DNA of 64,000 nt from JAZGGS01 sp963714405 (GTDB lineage: Bacteria > Bacteroidota > Ignavibacteria > Ignavibacteriales > Ignavibacteriaceae), in the NCBI GenBank assembly GCA_963714405.1, contig CAVQOH010000002.1, positions 124,001 to 188,000 of the forward strand. The letters run 5' to 3'. Made by a program: the position numbers and the translations under genes. Positions within the stretch are counted from its first letter, which is position 1. Every line of letters starts with the position of its first letter. The notes beneath the pieces are model-generated. The model made no database searches and was not told the origin of the DNA. It saw only the letters and a list, made by a program, of their open reading frames with translations. Of the stretch, positions 8,823-19,400 are shown in pieces.

Positions 8823-9926
8823 TTACTGAATATTGTATTCTTTAATCTTTCTGTAAAGTGTTCTTTCGCTTATATTTAGCAATTTTGCAGCTTTTCGCTT
8901 GCTTCCACGTGTTTTATCTAAAGCATTTATTATTGCCTCTTTCTCCATTTCATTTAGGGGTAAAACCGTGTTTTCTTCATTCTTATTTTGTTCAAATACT
9001 TCGTCCCTCTGATGAAGAATTAAATCTTTAATATCCACAAGGTCTTTTTTAATTTCAAATAAAGCCCTGTAAAGAATTTCTCTATCTGCTTCTTCAGGAG
9101 ATTTTCTTAGAAATACCGGCAGATTTCTATTTGTCCCAATATCCTGCTGTCTAATAAGAAGTGAATTAAGTGATTCCACATTAATTACACCATTTTTACT
9201 AAGTACAATTGCACTTTCAATAGTATTTTTTAATTCCCTTACATTTCCCGGCCAGTTATAATCCTGCAATTGTTCAATTGCTTCACTCGTTATTTCCAGA
9301 GGAGTAATATTATGCTGTGCTGAGTAGTTGTTAATAAATGTAAGAGTAAAACTTTCTATATCACTCTTTCTTTTTCTAAGAGGCGGAATGCTTAAACTAA
9401 CAGCTTTTAATCTGAAGAAAAGATCTTCTCTAAACCGTTTTGCATCAACTTCTTCCTGCAAATCTTTATTGGTAGCTGCAATAATTCTTAAATCAACTTT
9501 TGTAACTGTTTCCGCACCAATTTTCATAAATTCTTGTGATTCAATAGCACGAAGCACTTTAACCTGTGTAGTTAAAGGCATTTCTGCAATCTCATCTAAA
9601 AAAAGAGTTCCGCCATCTGCAATTTCAAAATATCCTTTTCTATGTTCTATGGCGCCGGTAAACGAACCTTTTTTGTGACCGAACAATTCACTTTCCAATA
9701 TTCCTTCAGGTATTGCACCACAGTTAACACTAACCAATGGTTTTCCGGATCTTTTACTGGAATCATGAATTGCTCTTGCAAAGACTTCTTTGCCAACTCC
9801 ACTTTCACCGTAAATTAATATTGTAATGCCTGAATCAGCAACCTGTAAAACAATATCAACCAGATCGTTTATCTGTTCGGAGTTTCCAATAATTCCATAT
9901 TTATTTTTAAATTCTTCTCTACTCAT
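8823..9926 (-). CDS. Sigma-54-dependent activator without receiver domain
   Basis: 367-aa enhancer-binding protein. The AAA+ domain starts almost at the N-terminus: Walker A GESGVGKE at 40-47, sigma-54 contact loop GSFTGA at 87-92, Walker B TLFLDEI, and arginine-finger region FREDLFFRLKAVSLSIPPLR. A Fis-type helix-turn-helix (KTRGSKRKAAKLLNISERTLYRKI) ends the protein. There is no receiver, GAF or PAS domain, so activity is probably set by a partner or by expression, as in PspF-type proteins. It is 9 nt upstream of lptE, so envelope-related targets are plausible. Confidence 0.92.
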   Translation of the reverse strand: MSREEFKNKYGIIGNSEQINDLVDIVLQVADSGITILIYGESGVGKEVFARAIHDSSKRSGKPLVSVNCGAIPEGILESELFGHKKGSFTGAIEHRKGYFEIADGGTLFLDEIAEMPLTTQVKVLRAIESQEFMKIGAETVTKVDLRIIAATNKDLQEEVDAKRFREDLFFRLKAVSLSIPPLRKRKSDIESFTLTFINNYSAQHNITPLEITSEAIEQLQDYNWPGNVRELKNTIESAIVLSKNGVINVESLNSLLIRQQDIGTNRNLPVFLRKSPEEADREILYRALFEIKKDLVDIKDLILHQRDEVFEQNKNEENTVLPLNEMEKEAIINALDKTRGSKRKAAKLLNISERTLYRKIKEYNIQ

Positions 9927-9978
9927 TTAAAATGAATAAGTTTTTATATTTAATATTGCGTGTCAAATTGTCGGAGTG

Positions 9979-9986
9979 CAAAAATA
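9979..9986 (-). promoter_or_regulatory. Possible -7 element upstream of the sigma-54 activator
   Basis: Minus-strand TATTTTTG matches the Bacteroidota -7 consensus TAnnTTTG, 53 nt before the activator start codon. No clear TTG lies at the expected -33 spacing, so support is weak. Confidence 0.35.
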
Positions 9987-10055
9987 CTGATTTCTACTTA
10001 AATTTTAAATATAGTTTGAAATGCTAAATTGAGTTGTTTTTAGCAGGAAATTCTG

Positions 10056-10826
10056 TCAGAGGTTAATTATCAAGCCGTCACTGGCAATGATTGTTTTTTC
10101 TTTGATGTTACGAGGTAAGTTATTATGAGCTGAAAAAAGTAAATCCTCTTCATCATCTGTAATGTGCGTTAAAAAAATTTTTGATGGATTAGTTTTTTTT
10201 GTTGCTGTCAAAATATCATCAACTGAAATGTGAGTTGTTTCGGCAATTAAAATATCCGTTCTTTCATCTTCAAAAAGAAATAAATCATTTATACCACCTA
10301 CATCAGCAGTATAATGAATTTGATTTTTACCTACACAAAAAAGGAAACTCAGCGATGAATAATTAACATATGGATAGTTTTTACTTTTTGTTGATTCTGC
10401 AAGATGAGAATTAATTTCGGCTAAAACTTTAATTTCATTACTTATTAAAAAATATTTTTTTTCAGTTATTGGCTGATATATAACTTCAAATCCCATTCTT
10501 TCAGGAAATAGATAAGATTGAATAAGAAAGTTTTTAATTACATCAATTAAATCTTTATAAATATAAATAGTTAGGGATTTTACCCTTTTGTTCATTTTCA
10601 TTTGCACTATTAACGCAGCTAAACCAGTATAATGATCAGGGTGAAGATGAGAAAAAATTATTCCATCAATAGAGTTAAAATCTATTTTTGATCTTAAAAA
10701 TGCTTTTGAAATTCCATCACCTGCATCAACCAGCAAATTAAAATTTTTTTCGGTGATTAGAATTGAGGAGTGTTCCCTGTTTAGAGAAGCTTTACCCGAA
10801 CCTGTTCCTAAAAAGGTTAATTCCAT
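10056..10826 (-). CDS. MBL-fold metallo-hydrolase (RNase Z-like)
   Basis: 256-aa metallo-beta-lactamase-fold hydrolase. MELTFLGTGSG and HSSILI begin the fold. The metal motif SHLHPDH is at residues 59-65 (HxHxDH), a further metal ligand is probably in IHYTADVGG, and LTHITDDEE carries a late His. The start resembles ribonuclease Z and phosphodiesterase-like members, but the RNase Z exosite is not obvious, so the substrate is open. It follows the SPOR gene directly (stop to start about 9 nt). Confidence 0.83.
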   Translation of the reverse strand: MELTFLGTGSGKASLNREHSSILITEKNFNLLVDAGDGISKAFLRSKIDFNSIDGIIFSHLHPDHYTGLAALIVQMKMNKRVKSLTIYIYKDLIDVIKNFLIQSYLFPERMGFEVIYQPITEKKYFLISNEIKVLAEINSHLAESTKSKNYPYVNYSSLSFLFCVGKNQIHYTADVGGINDLFLFEDERTDILIAETTHISVDDILTATKKTNPSKIFLTHITDDEEDLLFSAHNNLPRNIKEKTIIASDGLIINL

Positions 10827-10835
10827 TACTATATT

Positions 10836-11570
10836 CTACCAGGTGATAGGAATAATTCTACCGGAAAGATTATACTTTTTATTTATTACCTGCAGAAATC
10901 CTTCTGCATCATCTTCTTCAACAAATTTTCCAACATAAACAATATGAAACATTGTTCCACCAACAAGTTTCTCTTTTATTTCAGAAAATATTCCGGAATT
11001 GAGAAAATCAGTTTTTAGTGATTGTGCATTATTGCTATTGGAAAAAGCACCTGCCTGAATTGTAAATTTAAATTCATCGTTAATTATTGTTCATTAGCTT
11101 TTACATTTGTATGTATCCACATCCTTATCAACTTTAGTTTTATCGCTAACAGGAAATTTATTTTGCTGTGCAATTTTTACGTAAGGTGAGCCCGGATATT
11201 CTAATATTAGCTGATCAAGTTTATTTTGTGCCGTTTCATATAAACCAAGAGCATAGTAGTAAGAAAAGATTCTGTAAAAGCTGCATCAGCATACTTGCTT
11301 TTCGGATATTTATCAACAATATCCTGGTAAAGTATTACTGCCATTTGCCCATTTTCTGTTAATACACCCTCTAGAAATTTAACTGAGGGGCTTTCGGGAT
11401 AGTCTTCTTTTAAATCGTTAAAGCTCTGATGTACTTCATCAATGTTACCGCTTTCAATTTGTTTGAGGTAAGGAATAATATCTACATCCTGCGAAAAAGC
11501 TGGAGAATTAAGAACTAACAATAAAATTAAAGCCGAAAATAAAATGTTTTGTTAAATATTTTATTTTCAT
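10836..11570 (-). pseudogene. Exported TPR-SPOR protein, split by several frameshifts
   Basis: One gene of about 244 codons broken into several frames. ATG at 11570 follows a GAGGGAAAG ribosome site. The signal peptide changes frame near 11530-11550 (ALILLLVLNSPAFSQ in the second frame). The block 11279-11521 encodes a TPR-like region (DVDIIPYLKQIESGNIDEV). After a T-run at about 11278 the next frame reads YRIFSYYYALGLYETAQ, and shifts again near 11095-11120. The final block is a SPOR peptidoglycan-binding domain (FTIQAGAFSNSNNAQSLK ... FHIVYVGKF) ending with TAG at 10836. Conservation across all frames argues for sequence indels rather than decay. It would be a periplasmic, peptidoglycan-associated protein in an operon with miaB. 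Confidence 0.72.
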
Positions 11571-11601
11571 TTTCTTTCCCTCTAAAGATGGGTAAATCTA
11601 A

Positions 11602-12956
11602 CTAACCAGTAAGTGAAAAAGTATTCTCAGTAATTTTACTGATTCTGGAAAAATCTCCAAACAGATGTAGCGGAAGTTGCACGGTTAAGTTTAACTTTTA
11701 CGTAATCACCCTTTTTAATTATCATTATTGAAAGGAAAAATAACAACTTTGTTTGTATCGGTTCTTCCGGCTAAAAATAAATTCTGATTTTCTGCTGAAA
11801 CCTTCAACGAGAACTGATAATTCTCGTTGCCTATAAGTTCCTGGTTTATTTCAGAAGAAATATGCTGCTGAAATTAATAATTTCCTGTAGACGTTTCCTT
11901 TTTATTTTTCAGTTACATCATCTTCCATCTTGAATGCTTTTGTTCCTTCTCTTGGCGAATATTTAAACATATACGCACCATCAAATCTAACTTCTCTGCA
12001 TAACTTCCAGTGTCATAACATGATCTTCATAAGTTTCGGTGGGAAAGCCTGCAATAATATCAGTAGAAAAGCTAACACCGGGAATTATTTTTTTTGCCTT
12101 TTCAATAAGCTTCAAGTAATGATCAATTGTGTAAGTACGATTCATTAATTCTAAAATTCTATCAGAGCCGGATTGCACAGGAAGATGAATAAATTTACAA
12201 AGATTTGTATGTTCTGCAATAGTGTATAACAGCTTATCTGATAAATCCTGCGGATGCGAAGTTGTAAACCTGATTCTCATGGAACGATCTACTTTGGCAC
12301 ATTCAGCTAAAAGATCAGCAAAATCATTATTTTCATCGCAGATAAGAATTAACATTTTGTCCGAGTAACGTTACCTCTTTAAAATTTCTTTCAGCAAGTT
12401 GTTCAACTTCCTCAACAATTGATTTCAAAGCCCTGCTTCTTTCTCTGCCGCGTGTAAAAGGAACAACGCAGAAAGAGCAGAACTTATCACAGCCCCGCAT
12501 AACTGAAATCCATGCCTGCAAACCATCTTCCCGGTGAGGAATAATGTCATCATAAGTTTCAGTTTTAGAAAGTTTAACACCAATCCCTTTTTCACCATTA
12601 TAGGCAAGATCAATAAGCTCTGGTAAGCGGCGGTATTCATCGGGTCCTACAACCAAATCAACTATTTTCTTTTTATCCACAAGATCACTTCGCAATCTCT
12701 CTGCCATGCATCCAAGAATGCCAAGCAACATTTCCGGTTTAGAATCTTTAAGATTTTTCAGGTTTCCTAATCTGCCGTAAATACGCTGTTCTGCATTATC
12801 TCTTATGCTGCAGGTATTCAGCAGTATAAGATCTGCCGATTCAGCATCTTTAGATAATGTGTAACCATTATTTTGAAGTATTCCCAGAATAATTTCAGTA
12901 TCTGCAACATTCATCTGGCAGCCATAGGTTTCTATGTAAACTTTGTTCTTTTGCAT
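11602..12956 (-). pseudogene. miaB: tRNA methylthiotransferase MiaB, frameshifted in its 3' half
   Basis: Radical-SAM enzyme that methylthiolates i6A37 in tRNAs. The block 12333-12956 is intact: YIETYGCQMN with Cys13, then Cys49 and Cys83, and CDKFCSFC (Cys156, 160, 163), the MiaB pattern. A frameshift near 12350 moves to the block 11987-12355 (KFIHLPVQSGSDRILELMNR, FSTDIIAGFPTET). The last third (11602-11990) is scattered over several frames but still reads FDGAYMFKYSPREGT and a TRAM-like GRTDTNKVVIFPF ... KGDYVKVKLNRATSAT. The breaks lie in or beside short homopolymers. As sequenced it cannot make the protein; I think the true gene is intact. Confidence 0.85.
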
Positions 12957-12977
12957 TCTTTGTATTATTGATTAAAG

Positions 12978-13008
12978 CAAATATAGTTTATTGATTTATG
13001 CGTTTCAA
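12978..13008 (-). promoter_or_regulatory. Bacteroidota-type promoter of miaB
   Basis: On the minus strand TTG (13006-13008) is followed after exactly 20 nt by TATATTTG (12978-12985), matching the -33/-7 consensus TTG-N19-21-TAnnTTTG. It lies 22 nt before the miaB start codon, so the 5' leader would be short. Confidence 0.6.
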
Positions 13009-13076
13009 TCCAAACAAAATTACTAGCTGTAAGTTTAACTCAAAGCTAATCAAAAATTAAGTTTATAAAGGGGAAA

Positions 13077-13229
13077 TTAAATTGTAGTTAATGCGTAAAG
13101 GATTAAATTAAAAACTGCGAATCCAAGAATACCAAAAACTATAGTGATTAGAATTCTTTTTCTTCTTTGTTCACGGTAAATTTCCCCGCCTAATTTAGAG
13201 CGACCGTTAAATTTAACAAAACCAAACAT
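13077..13229 (-). CDS. Small single-pass membrane protein, 50 aa
   Basis: Short open frame of 50 codons plus stop, in a stretch otherwise empty of genes. It starts MFGFVKFNGRSKLGGEIY, has a basic patch (REQRRKRI), then one membrane helix (LITIVFGILGFAVFNLILYAL). Basic residues before the helix suggest an N-in orientation. An AAAAGAAAAG sequence precedes the ATG as a weak ribosome site. I do not recognise a family. The ordered basic-then-helix layout makes it more likely real than chance. Confidence 0.5.
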   Translation of the reverse strand: MFGFVKFNGRSKLGGEIYREQRRKRILITIVFGILGFAVFNLILYALTTI

Positions 13230-13321
13230 CTTTTCTTTTATTTAATAATTAAAAATTTCGAGTCAAATGTAAGTAAAAAAGAAGTTTTTTCCACTGTATT
13301 TTAATGTAACCAGCAGTAATA

Positions 13322-13346
13322 AAAACCCCTCATATTGAGGGGTTTT
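13322..13346 (-). terminator. Rho-independent terminator of the lamin-tail T9SS gene
   Basis: Perfect stem CCCCTCA / TGAGGGG with a 3-nt loop, extended by AAAA/TTTT. On the minus strand it ends in TTTTTATT. It lies just beyond the stop at 13370. Confidence 0.85.
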
Positions 13347-13369
13347 AAAGATTTATTTAAAAGAATTAT

Positions 13370-14728
13370 TTATTTGATTAAAGTCATCTTTCTAACCTGG
13401 CTAAACTTTCCAGCTTCTAGTCGGTAAAAATACATTCCACTGTTAAGCTTAACTGCATCAAAGTTTACAGTGTGAACACCAGCTTCCATAAATCTGTTTA
13501 CAAGTGTTCTAATTTCCTGCCCAAGCGAGTTATAAATTTTTAAACTAACCTCATTTCCTTCAGGAATTGAAAATTTAATCGTAGTTGAAGGATTAAATGG
13601 ATTCGGATAGTTTTGTTCAAGCTCAAACTCTAAAGGAATAACAACTTCAACAAAAATAACTTTTGAAAATTCGAATGTTCCATCAAGGTTAACCTGTTTT
13701 AACCTGTAAGCATAGCTTCCATCTTCTAAATTATTATCATTAAAGGAATAATTATGAATTTCGGTTGTTGTTCCATTTCCGCTTATAAAACCAATCTTTT
13801 CCCAAACTTCAGATTCTCCGGAACGCTGAACTTCAAAACCTGAATTGTTTAACTCAGTTGCAGTAATCCAGCTTAATGTAACATCATTTTCATTTACGTC
13901 TGCATTAAATGAAACAAGTTCTACCGGGACACCAGGACCAACTACACCGGGATCCGGTGCAGCGTAAATTGTATCCCAGGTAATAAGTATGTTCTCAGTT
14001 GTTTCATCATGTCCGGTTATTCCATTTCCGCCAGAATTAACTTCATTTGCCCCTTCCAGAATTACCCTTTTAGTAGAGAATCCTGTTCCGGGATCGGCAA
14101 GTTGCATTGGCATCGTAAAGGCATCTGCGAGGTATGTAGTAGAAAGTGTATCTCCGTCTGGCCCATCAACTGCAAGCCCGGTTTTATCGGCAATATCATT
14201 TGTTGAAGTTGGAGTTCCAAGATTAACCATATCAACATCAATCACCAGGTCAGTTAAACCATCCCAGTAAAACAAACAAGCATTTTCACCTGTGTTAGTT
14301 AATCCCGCAGTTGAGCCAACATCTGATTGAAGCATATCAGGTGTCGAGGGATCAGTACCACTGATCTCATAATCAGCTTTAAAACCAAATGTGGTGTCAA
14401 ACTCTGCTCCATCAAATGCGATAACAATTACCTGCCCGGGATTTATTATTTCTCCGGGAGGGAATTGTACAATAAAATCGGATGAAATAATATTTGGTGC
14501 AGGACCATTACCAAAAGTACCTGCATAAAGTGCATAATCCTCATCATCACTTAGGTAATAATTTGTAAGATCTATTGGTGCACTGGTAGGATTATAGATT
14601 TCAAGATATTCATCGGATGTAGGTGAAAGTACTGCTTCTGTGAGTAACAGGTGATCTTGTGCATATATTTTATCACCAAGGACAAGGGAATAAATCAGGA
14701 ATACAAATAATAGCAGGTATTGTCTCAT
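13370..14728 (-). CDS. Secreted lamin-tail-domain protein with T9SS sorting tail
   Basis: About 452 aa from ATG 14728, chosen because GGGAGA lies about 6 nt upstream and it gives a clean signal peptide (RQYLLLFVFLIYSLVLGDKIYAQ); a longer frame from 14791 lacks both. An N-terminal lamin-tail (LTD) domain follows (LLLTEAVLSPTSDEYLEIYN ... IDLTNYYLSDD). Then come an FN3-like module (VELVSFNADVNENDVTLSW ... NNSGFEVQRSG) and a C-terminal sorting domain with FELEQNYPNPFNPSTT, ending in QVRKMTLIK. It would cross the outer membrane by type IX secretion and be surface-bound or released. LTD domains are often found in surface and nuclease proteins; no catalytic site is visible. Confidence 0.88.
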   Translation of the reverse strand: MRQYLLLFVFLIYSLVLGDKIYAQDHLLLTEAVLSPTSDEYLEIYNPTSAPIDLTNYYLSDDEDYALYAGTFGNGPAPNIISSDFIVQFPPGEIINPGQVIVIAFDGAEFDTTFGFKADYEISGTDPSTPDMLQSDVGSTAGLTNTGENACLFYWDGLTDLVIDVDMVNLGTPTSTNDIADKTGLAVDGPDGDTLSTTYLADAFTMPMQLADPGTGFSTKRVILEGANEVNSGGNGITGHDETTENILITWDTIYAAPDPGVVGPGVPVELVSFNADVNENDVTLSWITATELNNSGFEVQRSGESEVWEKIGFISGNGTTTEIHNYSFNDNNLEDGSYAYRLKQVNLDGTFEFSKVIFVEVVIPLEFELEQNYPNPFNPSTTIKFSIPEGNEVSLKIYNSLGQEIRTLVNRFMEAGVHTVNFDAVKLNSGMYFYRLEAGKFSQVRKMTLIK

Positions 14729-14819
14729 AGGTTTCTCCCAATTTTTTAGAAATTTAATTTCAATATAAATATTACTAAAAGTATAATTCAACTTTTAAAT
14801 ATTATAACTTGAAAAAAAA

Positions 14820-16283
14820 TTATCTGATTAAGCTCATCTTTTTAACTTGAAAAAAATTACCTGATTCAATTTTATAAAAGTAAATACCGCTAATTAATTC
14901 AGTTGCGTCAAAATTAATTGTATAAATTCCTGCTTCTTTAAATTCGTTAAAAAGTGTAGCTACCTGTTCACCGAGAATATTGTATACTAAAAGATTTACA
15001 TTTGCTTTTTCAGGTATTGAAAACTTAATTGTGGTTGAAGGATTAAACGGGTTAGGATAATTTTGGCTTAAACCATATTCAATCGGAGTTCCTAAATCTA
15101 TTTCAATTACTTTTGAATATTCAGATTTACCATCAGTATCAATCTGTTTTAAACGGTAAGAATATGTTCCTCCTGAAACATTATTGTCTATAAAGGAATA
15201 ATCCTTTGGTGAATTTGAATTACCGTGACCTTCCACAAATCCAATATTATTCCACTGAGTCACATTAAGCGGAGTCGAAGTATGAGATTGACGCTGAACT
15301 TCAAAACCATAATTACTTACCTCCGTTTCAGTCCTCCAGTTAAGTCTTATTCCTTCATTTATAATTGAAGCTATAAAGGATGAGAATTCAACAGGAAGAG
15401 GATTGATGCCTTCGTAAAGACTTGTGCCAACCGATTGGGGTGTGCTAAATCCAAGTAAATCTCCAATTGTTGGAGCTATATCAATTTGATAATGGAGATC
15501 ATTGTTTACAATTCCCGCTGTCACATTTCTTCCAAGAACTAATAACATTATATGCGTGCAACCCTCACAATCATCACCGTGTCCGGAAAAATTAGTTGTA
15601 TGTCTACCATGATCATTTGTAATAAATACTGTTGTGTTTTCAGGAGTATAGCCGTAAGTACCTGCTTCAATTATTTGCCATAATTGGTAAACCAAATTAT
15701 CAGCAGTTAAAAGCGCATTATGATAACTATATTCGTTACCGCTATGCCCTGCAACATCAACTTCGGCAAAATTTATCATCAATATTTTGGGGGAATATTC
15801 TTGCATTACAGAAATTACTTTTGAATAGGTTAACGCATCATCTCTGTTATCATCGCCAATCCAGGTGCCACCATAAGCGGAACCATAACTGGAATAATCA
15901 GAATATGTTAGTATATCAAGTTTATCTTTACCTGTAACTGCAAAGCAATCAGATTGAGGATTTCCATCTTCAAGACGTATATATTCAAATACAGTAGGAT
16001 TTGTTGGTCTTTCAGTTCCATCGTTTGCGATCGGCTGCCAGGTACCTGTTTCAATAGCAGCATGCCCGGGGCAAGTTTCAGTAAGTCCAGATGGATAATC
16101 AATTCTAAAATTAGTGTAAAGATAACCGGATGGCTTAAGATCGTTATATAAATGTGGGATGTAAGTACCAGCACCACCAAATGTTTCCGTATATCGGGCA
16201 CCATCAATAACAACAACAATAACATTCTGTGAAAACAGAAATCCCGTAAAGAGCAAAAACAGTAATGTTATTTTTAGTTTCAT
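14820..16283 (-). CDS. Secreted alkaline-phosphatase-superfamily hydrolase with T9SS tail
   Basis: 487-aa protein: signal peptide (KLKITLLFLLFTGFLFS), then the metalloenzyme fold opening NVIVVVIDGARYTETFGG with the first metal Asp. GLTETCPGHAAIETG carries the probable nucleophile Thr, NFAEVDVAGHSG the next Asp/His ligands, and FITNDHGRHTT and FSGHGDDCEGC the late ligands. This layout fits type I phosphodiesterases/phosphatases of the alkaline phosphatase superfamily. Residues from about 300 are an FN3-like module and the sorting tail (LSQNYPNPFNPSTT). The substrate, a phosphomono- or phosphodiester, is unknown. It lies between the lamin-tail and propeller genes. Confidence 0.87.
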   Translation of the reverse strand: MKLKITLLFLLFTGFLFSQNVIVVVIDGARYTETFGGAGTYIPHLYNDLKPSGYLYTNFRIDYPSGLTETCPGHAAIETGTWQPIANDGTERPTNPTVFEYIRLEDGNPQSDCFAVTGKDKLDILTYSDYSSYGSAYGGTWIGDDNRDDALTYSKVISVMQEYSPKILMINFAEVDVAGHSGNEYSYHNALLTADNLVYQLWQIIEAGTYGYTPENTTVFITNDHGRHTTNFSGHGDDCEGCTHIMLLVLGRNVTAGIVNNDLHYQIDIAPTIGDLLGFSTPQSVGTSLYEGINPLPVEFSSFIASIINEGIRLNWRTETEVSNYGFEVQRQSHTSTPLNVTQWNNIGFVEGHGNSNSPKDYSFIDNNVSGGTYSYRLKQIDTDGKSEYSKVIEIDLGTPIEYGLSQNYPNPFNPSTTIKFSIPEKANVNLLVYNILGEQVATLFNEFKEAGIYTINFDATELISGIYFYKIESGNFFQVKKMSLIR

Positions 16284-16384
16284 TACTTCTTACCAAATTA
16301 CTAGGTTTTTTTAATCTGGAAATAATGTAAGAAATTAAATTGAGAAAATCTTAGCTGTTCAATAAACTGTAATGGGAAACAATA

Positions 16385-16406
16385 AAGCCCTGCAAAAACA
16401 GGGCTT
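16385..16406 (-). terminator. Terminator after the beta-propeller/PKD gene
   Basis: Perfect stem AAGCCCTG / CAGGGCTT with a 6-nt loop, followed on the minus strand by TATTGTTT. It lies about 30 nt after the stop at 16437. Confidence 0.7.
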
Positions 16407-16436
16407 AATATTTAAATAATTTTTCTAAAATCTAAA

Positions 16437-19400
16437 TTATTTCAACAATAACATTTTTTTAACTTCTTTGTATGTTTTACTTCCGTCTCCTAAACTAGCT
16501 TCAACCGAGTAAAAATAAACTCCTGATGAAAAATTTGTGGCATCCCAGATTAGTTGATAAGTTCCAGCCTCTTGTATATCATTGGTAATTAGTTCAACCT
16601 GTTCACCTAAAGAGTTAAATACTTTAATAACAACTTTACTCTGTTCAGCGAGTGAGTATTTAATTGCAGTTGATGGATTAAAGGGATTTGGATAATTCTG
16701 TTCAAAGGCAAACGAAACAGGGGTTATATCTAACTTCAATTTCATCCGAATAAGCAAAAGAGCCGTCAGTATCAATTTGCTTTAACCTATACTTTATTTT
16801 GCTTAATCCGTTTAGTTCAGTATCAGAAAATGAATAGAATTTTGGTGAGTTGCTGTTTCCGTGTCCTTCAACAAAACCTATCTTTACCCATTTATCGTTT
16901 TTATTTAGCTCGCTGGATATCAAAACCATAGTTATCAACTTCAGTTTTGGTCTGCCATTCCAAGACAATTTTACCACTAATAAAACTACCTGTAAATGAA
17001 ACAAGTTCTACAGGTAATGGATCATTTGGAGGACCTTCAATTTCAAAATCATCTATTGCCACACCTACATCTGTAATCAATCCATCAGATTTAAACACAA
17101 ATCGGAAAGAAACATTTGAATTACCTGCTAATGAAGAAATATCTGTATAGTATTCTGTCCAAGTAGAGTTATTCCCATTAAAGTAGGGCTCATTAATAGG
17201 AAATGAAGTTGTCTGAGTTGTGTTTGCAAAGTTGTACCAGTTGGCACCAATGGTACCAACAATGTTCCAATTATCTCCTTTATCCAAAGAATATTCAACC
17301 CTAAAGCCATCCCACCCCAGTTCAGTATTAAAGCGGCTCCAAAATCTTATAGTGTATGTACCGGGTGATGACAAAATTGTAGACTGGTGTATAAAGATTT
17401 GAATTTGAATTATCTACATAGTTACCTGTTAATCCTGTAACCCACGAATTTGAACCGCTATGTGTTCCGTTGTTTACCAGTTACACTCGAATTACCAAGT
17501 TCGAAAGCTGTCCCGCTTAAATTTTCTGAAGCAAAATCGTTTAAATTAGTTTCAAAATTTCCACCATCTGATGGATTATATGGTGTTCCCCCATAAGGTA
17601 AAACATGTATGTAATCAGTTTTAATTTCTGTATCTGCACCGCTATTAATAGTTAAAGTTACAGTATATTTTCCAGCTGATAGAATATGAATGAACCGGAT
17701 TTTGCTGTGTTGAATTATTACCATCACCAAAATCCCATTGCCAGGAAGTGGCTTTGTACGATGCATCCGAAAATTGAATGTTTTTATCTACATAAGTAAT
17801 CTGTTTGTTTACGATCCGAATAGAGCTGTGGCAGCCGCAAATACATCACTGGAGAACAAACCTCTTCCATGAGTTGCCGCAATAACAAGGTTATCGGAAC
17901 TTCTTAATTGAAGCATATCAGTTCTTACATTTGCAAAACCAGTATTTGATGCTCCCCAAACTGTACTTCCTCCATCAAGATTATCTGTAGACCAAACCCC
18001 GAGCTCAGTTGCAAGTAATGCCTGATCACTATTATTTGGATTAAAGAGTGCCCATCTTATTGGCATATCAGGTAAGTTTCCTTCAACAGAAGTCCAGTTT
18101 GTTCCGCCATTTGTTGTTTCCCAAACACTGTTAACGCCGTAGTTACTGAATATGTAACTATTATATGATTATCATTCCCATTTTCAACTTCAATACAGGA
18201 TACATATCCTGCCAGGCATTCCGGCACCATTATTTATATGCATAGCTGAGGGCGATGAATGAGCATTATTAACTCTAACAACTCTCCCATTTCCTATTCC
18301 AAAAAAAACACGGTTCGATGTATTTGGAGAAACAGTTACAGCAGAAACCTGACCTCCGCCAAAGGCAGTTACAGAAACATTGGTAAAAGCTGATCCAGTT
18401 TGTGGATTTGTCCATCGTCTATAATATCCTGAACTCCAAGCTGCATAAAATTGATTATTTGTATTGTCATAATCGGTAGGATTTATGAATCTTCCATTAT
18501 TATTTGAATCCAACAGAATTAAAGGAATTACCCCCATCAGTGGATCTGCTATAATTGATTATAAACGTAAGAAGTCCACTGATAATGAGATTGATCCTGA
18601 TCGATGTGCGTAAAACCACCATCACCTCCAGTTACTTCAACAGTACTGTTTACTCCTTCAGTGCTGAATTTATGAGAGCCGTTATCCTGTGCACCTGCAA
18701 GAAAGTGATTAGAAAGGGCATCGGGATGCATTGCGCAGGCATAAAATTGAGTAGTGTTATAATTAAATTCTTTTCTTGCAATTGTAGGAATTGCTGAAGT
18801 GCCATTACTTGTTCTGTAAATTCCACCATCATTTCCAAAATAAATTACATTCGAATTTCCAGGTTCAAATAAAATAATATGCTGATCGGCATGCACTTCC
18901 TGGTAACCATAACCTCCATACCAATGTGATATCTGCTGCCAAGAACCCACTGTCTGACCCACCAGTTGTTGATTTGAATAAATCAATTCCTCCAACATAA
19001 ATAATATCACGGTTGTTTGGATCAACTTCAATTGTTAAATCATACCAAGCCTGGCTGCGGGAAAAATCAGAGGATGAGATACCAGTATCATCATCACTTG
19101 GCTCAGCTCTGCTTGTCCAGGTTGATCCACCATTAGTTGTTATTAATATACCATTAACTATACTGTTTAACTCAACAAGTGCATATACATAATTTGCATC
19201 ACTGTTCGCAACAGCTAGTTCAATTCTATGTGCTGATATTGGAATTGTAAGAGCGGAACCAAAACTTGCACCATCATTTGTTGATTTGTGAATAGAACCA
19301 TATAGAGATGCAAAAATATCACCATTGGCTGCTTCTTCAATATCAAATGCGTAATTACTCGAACCACTGATACCAGAACCTAAAACTTTTGTCCAGCTTG

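Noticed and set aside
11602..12956. Programmed frameshift in miaB
   Set aside because: There are several shifts, in different directions and at different short runs, and no slippery heptamer with a downstream structure; a sequence error patch is simpler.
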